NCBI GenBank assembly: GCA_947254465.1
Contig: CAMYEU010000053.1
Location: 1 to 9,089, forward strand
Direction: 5' to 3'
DNA length: 9,089 nt
Source: an uncultured Gemella sp.
GTDB taxonomy: Bacteria > Bacillota > Bacilli > Staphylococcales > Gemellaceae
The notes beneath the pieces are model-generated. The model was given only the letters and a program-made list of their open reading frames with translations, made no database searches and had not been told where the DNA came from. The position numbers and the translations under genes are program-made. Below, one piece after another: positions 5,977 through 9,089 of the stretch; positions within the stretch are counted from its first letter, which is position 1; every line of letters begins with the position of its first letter.

Positions 5977-7131
5977 ATGAGAGATGTAAAAGAAAATGCA
6001 GTATGGTATGAACATATAAAAACTTGTAAACAATCGGGTGCAAGATTAGGTATTGTTCACACACCTCATGGTAGCTTCGAAACACCTGTATTTATGCCAG
6101 TTGGAACGCAAGCTACTGTAAAAACAATGTCACCAGAAGAAGTAAAAGGAATGGGGGCAGATATTATTTTATCTAATACTTATCATCTTTGGTTGCGTCC
6201 TGGTGAGGAGATTGTTGAAAAAGCTGGTGGACTTCACAAATTTATGAATTGGGATGGAAGTATCTTAACAGACTCAGGAGGATTCCAGGTATTTTCTCTA
6301 AGTGAGATGAGAAAAATAGAAGAAGAGGGAGTTCATTTTAAAAATCATTTATCTGGAGAAAAATTATTCTTATCACCAGAAAAAGCCATGCATATTCAAA
6401 ATGCTCTAGGATCAGATATTATGATGGCTTTTGATGAATGCCCTGACTATAATCATGACTATAAATATATTCGTCAATCTGTAGAGCGAACAAGTCGTTG
6501 GGCTGAGAGATGTCTAAAAGCACATAAAAACCCTAAGACACAAAGTATCTTTGGTATAGTTCAAGGTGCTGGATTTAACGACCTTCGTGAACAAAGTGCG
6601 AAAGACTTAGTGAGTATGGATTTTCCAGGATATGCTATTGGTGGTTTATCTGTTGGAGAACCAAAACATGAGATGTATAGAGTTTTAGAACATGTAACAC
6701 CATTATTACCAGCTAATAAAGCAAGATACTTAATGGGAGTAGGATCTCCTGATGCACTATTTGAAGGTGTATTAAGAGGAGTTGATATGTTTGACTGCGT
6801 ATTACCGACACGTATTGCACGTAATGGAACATGTATGACTTCTGAAGGGCGTGTTGTAGTTAAAAATGCTAAATATGCTGAAGACTTTACACCACTTGAT
6901 CCAGAGTGTTCTTGTTATTGTTGTAAGAATTATACGAGAGCCTATCTTCGCCATTTATTCAAAGCTGATGAAATCTTTGGAGCAAGATTAGCAACAACTC
7001 ACAATATACACTTTTTAATTAATATGATGAAAGATATTCGTCAGGCAATTAGAGAAGATAGATTATTAGATTTTAAAGAAGAGTTCTTTGAAAAATATGG
7101 ATTAAATCAAGAAAATCCTAAAAATTTCTAA
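5977..7131 (+). CDS. tgt: Queuine/preQ1 tRNA-guanine transglycosylase Tgt
   Basis: Tgt exchanges guanine-34 of GUN-anticodon tRNAs for preQ1 through a covalent enzyme-tRNA intermediate. The 384 residues form a TIM barrel. D99 in TDSGGFQVFSL (98-108) and D273 in FDCVLPTR (272-279) match the two catalytic aspartates; D273 is the nucleophile by family knowledge. The zinc site is complete: C311, C313 and C316 in CSCYCC, plus H342 in ATTHN. The substrate-loop region reads GIVQGAGFNDLR, where QGG or QGS is more usual; this is a mild variant. GAAAGGA (5961-5967) lies 9 nt before the ATG. The first residues (MRDVKENAVW) are slightly longer than many homologues, but this is the only start with a good ribosome site. 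Confidence 0.96.
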   Translation: MRDVKENAVWYEHIKTCKQSGARLGIVHTPHGSFETPVFMPVGTQATVKTMSPEEVKGMGADIILSNTYHLWLRPGEEIVEKAGGLHKFMNWDGSILTDSGGFQVFSLSEMRKIEEEGVHFKNHLSGEKLFLSPEKAMHIQNALGSDIMMAFDECPDYNHDYKYIRQSVERTSRWAERCLKAHKNPKTQSIFGIVQGAGFNDLREQSAKDLVSMDFPGYAIGGLSVGEPKHEMYRVLEHVTPLLPANKARYLMGVGSPDALFEGVLRGVDMFDCVLPTRIARNGTCMTSEGRVVVKNAKYAEDFTPLDPECSCYCCKNYTRAYLRHLFKADEIFGARLATTHNIHFLINMMKDIRQAIREDRLLDFKEEFFEKYGLNQENPKNF

Positions 7132-7159
7132 GAATTTAATAAAAAAAGAATAATAAAGG

Positions 7160-7188
7160 TTTATTTTTTACTGAGTATATAGTAGAAT
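7160..7188 (+). promoter_or_regulatory. Possible promoter upstream of yajC
   Basis: A moderate -10 box TAGAAT (7183-7188) has a weak -35-like TTTATT (7160-7165) 17 bases upstream. The 87-bp gap between tgt and yajC has no convincing terminator, so yajC could also be reached by read-through from the queA promoter. Confidence 0.35.
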
Positions 7189-7218
7189 AAATATATATTA
7201 AACAAATGGAGGTAAATC

Positions 7219-7482
7219 ATGCAATATTCATATATTAATATTATTATGATTGTAGTTCTTTTCGCTTTTATGTACTTCATGATTATTAGACCACAATCTA
7301 AAAGAAATAAAGAATTAAAACTTCTTCAAGATTCTTTAAAAGAAGGAGATAGAATTGTAACTTTCGCAGGAATTTATGGAGATATCGTAGAAGTAGGGAC
7401 AGTAACAGTAAAAGTAAGGATTGCACCAAAAGTAGAAATCGAATTAGACAGAAATGCTATTCGTAGTCTAGTTGCAAAATAA
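7219..7482 (+). CDS. yajC: Preprotein translocase accessory subunit YajC
   Basis: This is a small single-pass membrane protein that associates with SecDF and the SecYEG translocon. The 87 residues have one N-terminal membrane helix (about 7-23), then the hallmark IIRPQSKRNKE (22-32), and a beta-rich cytoplasmic domain with GDRIVTFAGIYGDIVEV (43-59). Its position after queA and tgt is the common bacterial arrangement. In many genomes secD/secF come next, but here a strong terminator and an unrelated surface-protein gene follow. GGAGGT (7208-7213) is 5 nt before the ATG. Confidence 0.94.
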   Translation: MQYSYINIIMIVVLFAFMYFMIIRPQSKRNKELKLLQDSLKEGDRIVTFAGIYGDIVEVGTVTVKVRIAPKVEIELDRNAIRSLVAK

Positions 7483-7490
7483 TAAATATA

Positions 7491-7527
7491 AAAAGCAGAT
7501 TATTTGAGTAATCTGCTTTTTTTTTTT
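7491..7527 (+). terminator. Strong intrinsic terminator after yajC
   Basis: The perfect 12-bp stem AAAAGCAGATTA (7491-7502) / TAATCTGCTTTT (7509-7520) encloses a 6-nt loop, TTTGAG. It leads into an unbroken T run (7517-7527). It ends the queA-tgt-yajC unit. Confidence 0.95.
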
Positions 7528-7848
7528 CAAAAGAAGAGAGTTAAATTAAATACATAGTATAAAAAATAGTTTGTATACTTATTATATTGTATCATATGTA
7601 TATATTGATAGTTAAGGAAAAAACAGCTTAATAGCGATAAATAATGTAAGTATTCTATAAATAATAATATGAATATAAGTATAAAAAATCTTATCATTAA
7701 AAATAAATAAAAAAATGAATTGAAAATTAAAATTTATATATATTATATTTTAGTTTATACTAAAAGAAATATAGAAACAATAGATAACTATTAAGAGTAT
7801 TAATTGCTTTCTATATAAATATTTTTAATAAAATTATTTGGAGGCAAT
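7528..7848 (+). other. AT-rich intergenic leader, about 320 bp, no gene seen
   Basis: No credible coding sequence was found on either strand. The only notable short ORF (13 codons from 7669) lacks a ribosome site. Candidate promoter boxes are TTGAAA (7720-7725) with TTATAT (7743-7748) at 17-base spacing, and TTAAGA (7791-7796) with TATAAA (7814-7819) at 17. Neither can be preferred in such AT-rich DNA. A 7-bp hairpin TTTTAGT/ACTAAAA (7748-7765) lies between them. The GGAGG at 7840-7844 serves the next gene. Confidence 0.5.
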
Positions 7849-9046
7849 ATGATTAAAGATAATAAAATTCTAAAATATGGAATAAAAAAATTAAGTTTTG
7901 GAATAGTATCTATAGCTGTTGGAGCTGTCATATTCTTGAGTGGAGATGCTAGTGCACACGAAGAAATTCTTACAAAAGATAGTGGTAATATAGAAAAAGT
8001 TACTTCTAAAAATAGTGTTTCAATTACTGAAAAGAATAATATATCAAAGGATTATAATATAAAATCTAGTAATAAGTTAGGTATTGAGGAAACTAAAGAA
8101 GAACTTAAAATTGAAAAAAATTTACCCAAGAAAACAGAATTAAATACTAATATATCGAATATTTCCGAAATAGAAATTATAAAAAATAAGAATGGTATAA
8201 CAGGTTCGAATTCTTTAAACCATAATTTAAATGTTATTGATAAGCGAGTAGATGATAGTAGTGATATTGCTAGTTTACTAACGAAGGTAATTAATAAAAA
8301 TTCAGAAGAAAATAAAGTAATACCTGAAACAGTTGAAAATACGGAAGAATTTGTAGAAAAAGGGACAAAAATTATTTCTAGACTAACTAGCAAATATGCT
8401 GAAGATATAGCAAGAGGATATATTGGTTTAGAAGGTGGGAAATACGATAGTCTAATTTATAAAAAAGCAGTGCTTAATCCTGATGGGGATGATGACGGGG
8501 ATGGTATAGCCAATAAAGATGAATTATATATTTATAAAAAAGATGGACGTACTTATCTTGGATACGATATACATCCAAGATTAGCAGATACTGATGGAGA
8601 TGGATTAAATGATAAAGTAGATAAGAATAAATTAATCTGGAACATATCAGCAAGGGATATGGCTATGTTTATCAATTTAGTTTATGAGAATGACAAAAAA
8701 ATAGATGACATTCTTAAAAAACATGCTCCAGCAGGAACTCTTTCAAATAACATTCAAAAGATGACTAACAATGAGCTTGGACCATATTGGCGAGTAAGAG
8801 AAACATATCACCAAGACAATGGACTTGATGCGGTGCTATTTGAAACAACTAATAATTTCCCATTTTTAAAAGGAGATAAGATTCAAGTTCTTGCTTTTGC
8901 AGGTACAAATGTTAAACAAGCAGGAGATTTGAAGGCTGATTTAGCATTGTTTTTTGGTAATGAATCGAATCAGAGTGAAGCAGCTATTCAATTAATGAAA
9001 AAAATTAAAAGCGATAGTACTATTACGAATTTATACATTACTGGGC
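7849..9046 (+). CDS. YSIRK-type surface protein with Ca loops and lipase-like domain, 3'-truncated
   Basis: This is the first 399 codons of an exported protein; the frame is open to the contig end. GGAGG (7840-7844) precedes the ATG. Residues 1-36 are a YSIRK/GS-type signal: KYGIKKLSFGIVSIAVG (9-25), a hydrophobic core, and probable cleavage after ASA (34-36). Residues 37 to about 170 are low-complexity, rich in Asn, Lys, Glu and Ser, like a cell-wall stalk. Two acidic loops resemble thrombospondin type 3 calcium sites: NPDGDDDGDGIANKDE (210-225) and DTDGDGLNDKVD (247-258). From about 267 (SARDMAMFINLVYE) the sequence resembles class-3 or Mbeg1-like lipase domains. VLAFAGTN (347-354) stands where the oxyanion strand is expected, followed by GDLKADLALFFGN. 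The native reading ends at NLYITG (394-399), just where the nucleophile motif GHSLGG would be expected. An LPXTG anchor is expected but lies beyond the contig. The substrate is unknown. Confidence 0.8.
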
Positions 9047-9089
9047 CTGTCTCTTATACACATCTCCGAGCCCACGAGACATCTCAGGA
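9047..9089 (-). other. Nextera i7 adapter contamination (right end)
   Basis: This is not genomic. Positions 9047-9065 are the reverse complement of the Tn5 mosaic end, 9066-9080 the Nextera read-2 tail, and 9081-9088 (ATCTCAGG) the same i7 index as at the left end. Base 9089 is the first base of the P7 side. The stretch is the exact reverse complement of 5-47. It stays open in the frame of the surface protein and would add false residues after ITG. Confidence 0.98.

Noticed and set aside
7150..7172. Terminator between tgt and yajC
   Set aside because: AATAAA/TTTATT gives only a very short AU stem with a 2-nt loop; not credible despite the following T run.
7669..7710. Short upstream ORF of 13 codons before the surface protein
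   Set aside because: It has no ribosome binding site and no sign of conservation that can be judged here.
8052..8393. Antisense ORF of 113 codons opposite the surface-protein stalk
   Set aside because: The + strand has a good ribosome site, signal peptide and continuous domains. The minus ORF is hydrophobic-looking only because it mirrors Asn/Lys/Glu-rich codons.
5..9089. Terminal inverted repeats flanking the whole window, as in a transposon or linear replicon
   Set aside because: The repeat is Nextera adapter plus an i7 index at both ends; no transposase or target duplication is present.

Overview
This is a low-GC (roughly 30 % by eye) Firmicutes chromosomal contig. The best guess is Gemella or a close relative. 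This rests on the AT-rich DNA, strong GGAGG-type ribosome binding sites, Bacillales housekeeping genes (gluP-yqgQ, ylaN-ftsW, queA-tgt-yajC) and a YSIRK-like surface protein signal. The genus is an inference; only 'AT-rich Bacillales/Lactobacillales-type' is secure.

Both ends are sequencing-library adapter, not biology. Positions 1-47 and 9047-9089 are Nextera (Tn5) i7-side adapter plus an 8-base i7 index, in opposite orientation. Native DNA is therefore only 48-9046. The two terminal genes are cut by the contig ends, and the first would be mis-annotated with an adapter-derived N-terminus (MSRGLGDVYKRQ).

Layout, with every gene on the + strand: ftsY without its 5' end (48-848) and a terminator; a promoter and stand-alone glucose-type PTS IIA gene (1070-1573), whose last codons lie inside a perfect 40-bp palindrome; a tight cluster of rhomboid-like gluP (1613-3052), yqgQ (3063-3263), ylaN (3273-3557) and ftsW (3559-4776), then a terminator; a promoter followed by queA (4927-5955), tgt (5977-7131) and yajC (7219-7482), then a strong terminator; about 320 bp of AT-rich leader; and the 5' part of a large secreted surface protein (7849 to beyond 9046). 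That protein has a YSIRK-like signal, a low-complexity stalk, acidic thrombospondin-3-like calcium loops and the start of a lipase-like alpha/beta-hydrolase domain.

How the genes relate: FtsY and YajC serve the Sec membrane-targeting and translocation route. QueA and Tgt are consecutive in tRNA queuosine modification (Tgt inserts preQ1, QueA adds the epoxycyclopentanediol precursor). FtsW polymerises septal peptidoglycan, and YlaN is linked in the literature to iron/Fur control. The two most interesting biological points are a GluP homologue whose only histidine lies outside the catalytic positions, so it is probably a pseudo-rhomboid, and the truncated surface protein joining calcium loops to a lipase-like domain. 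No RNA genes, CRISPR arrays, prophage or insertion sequences were seen.
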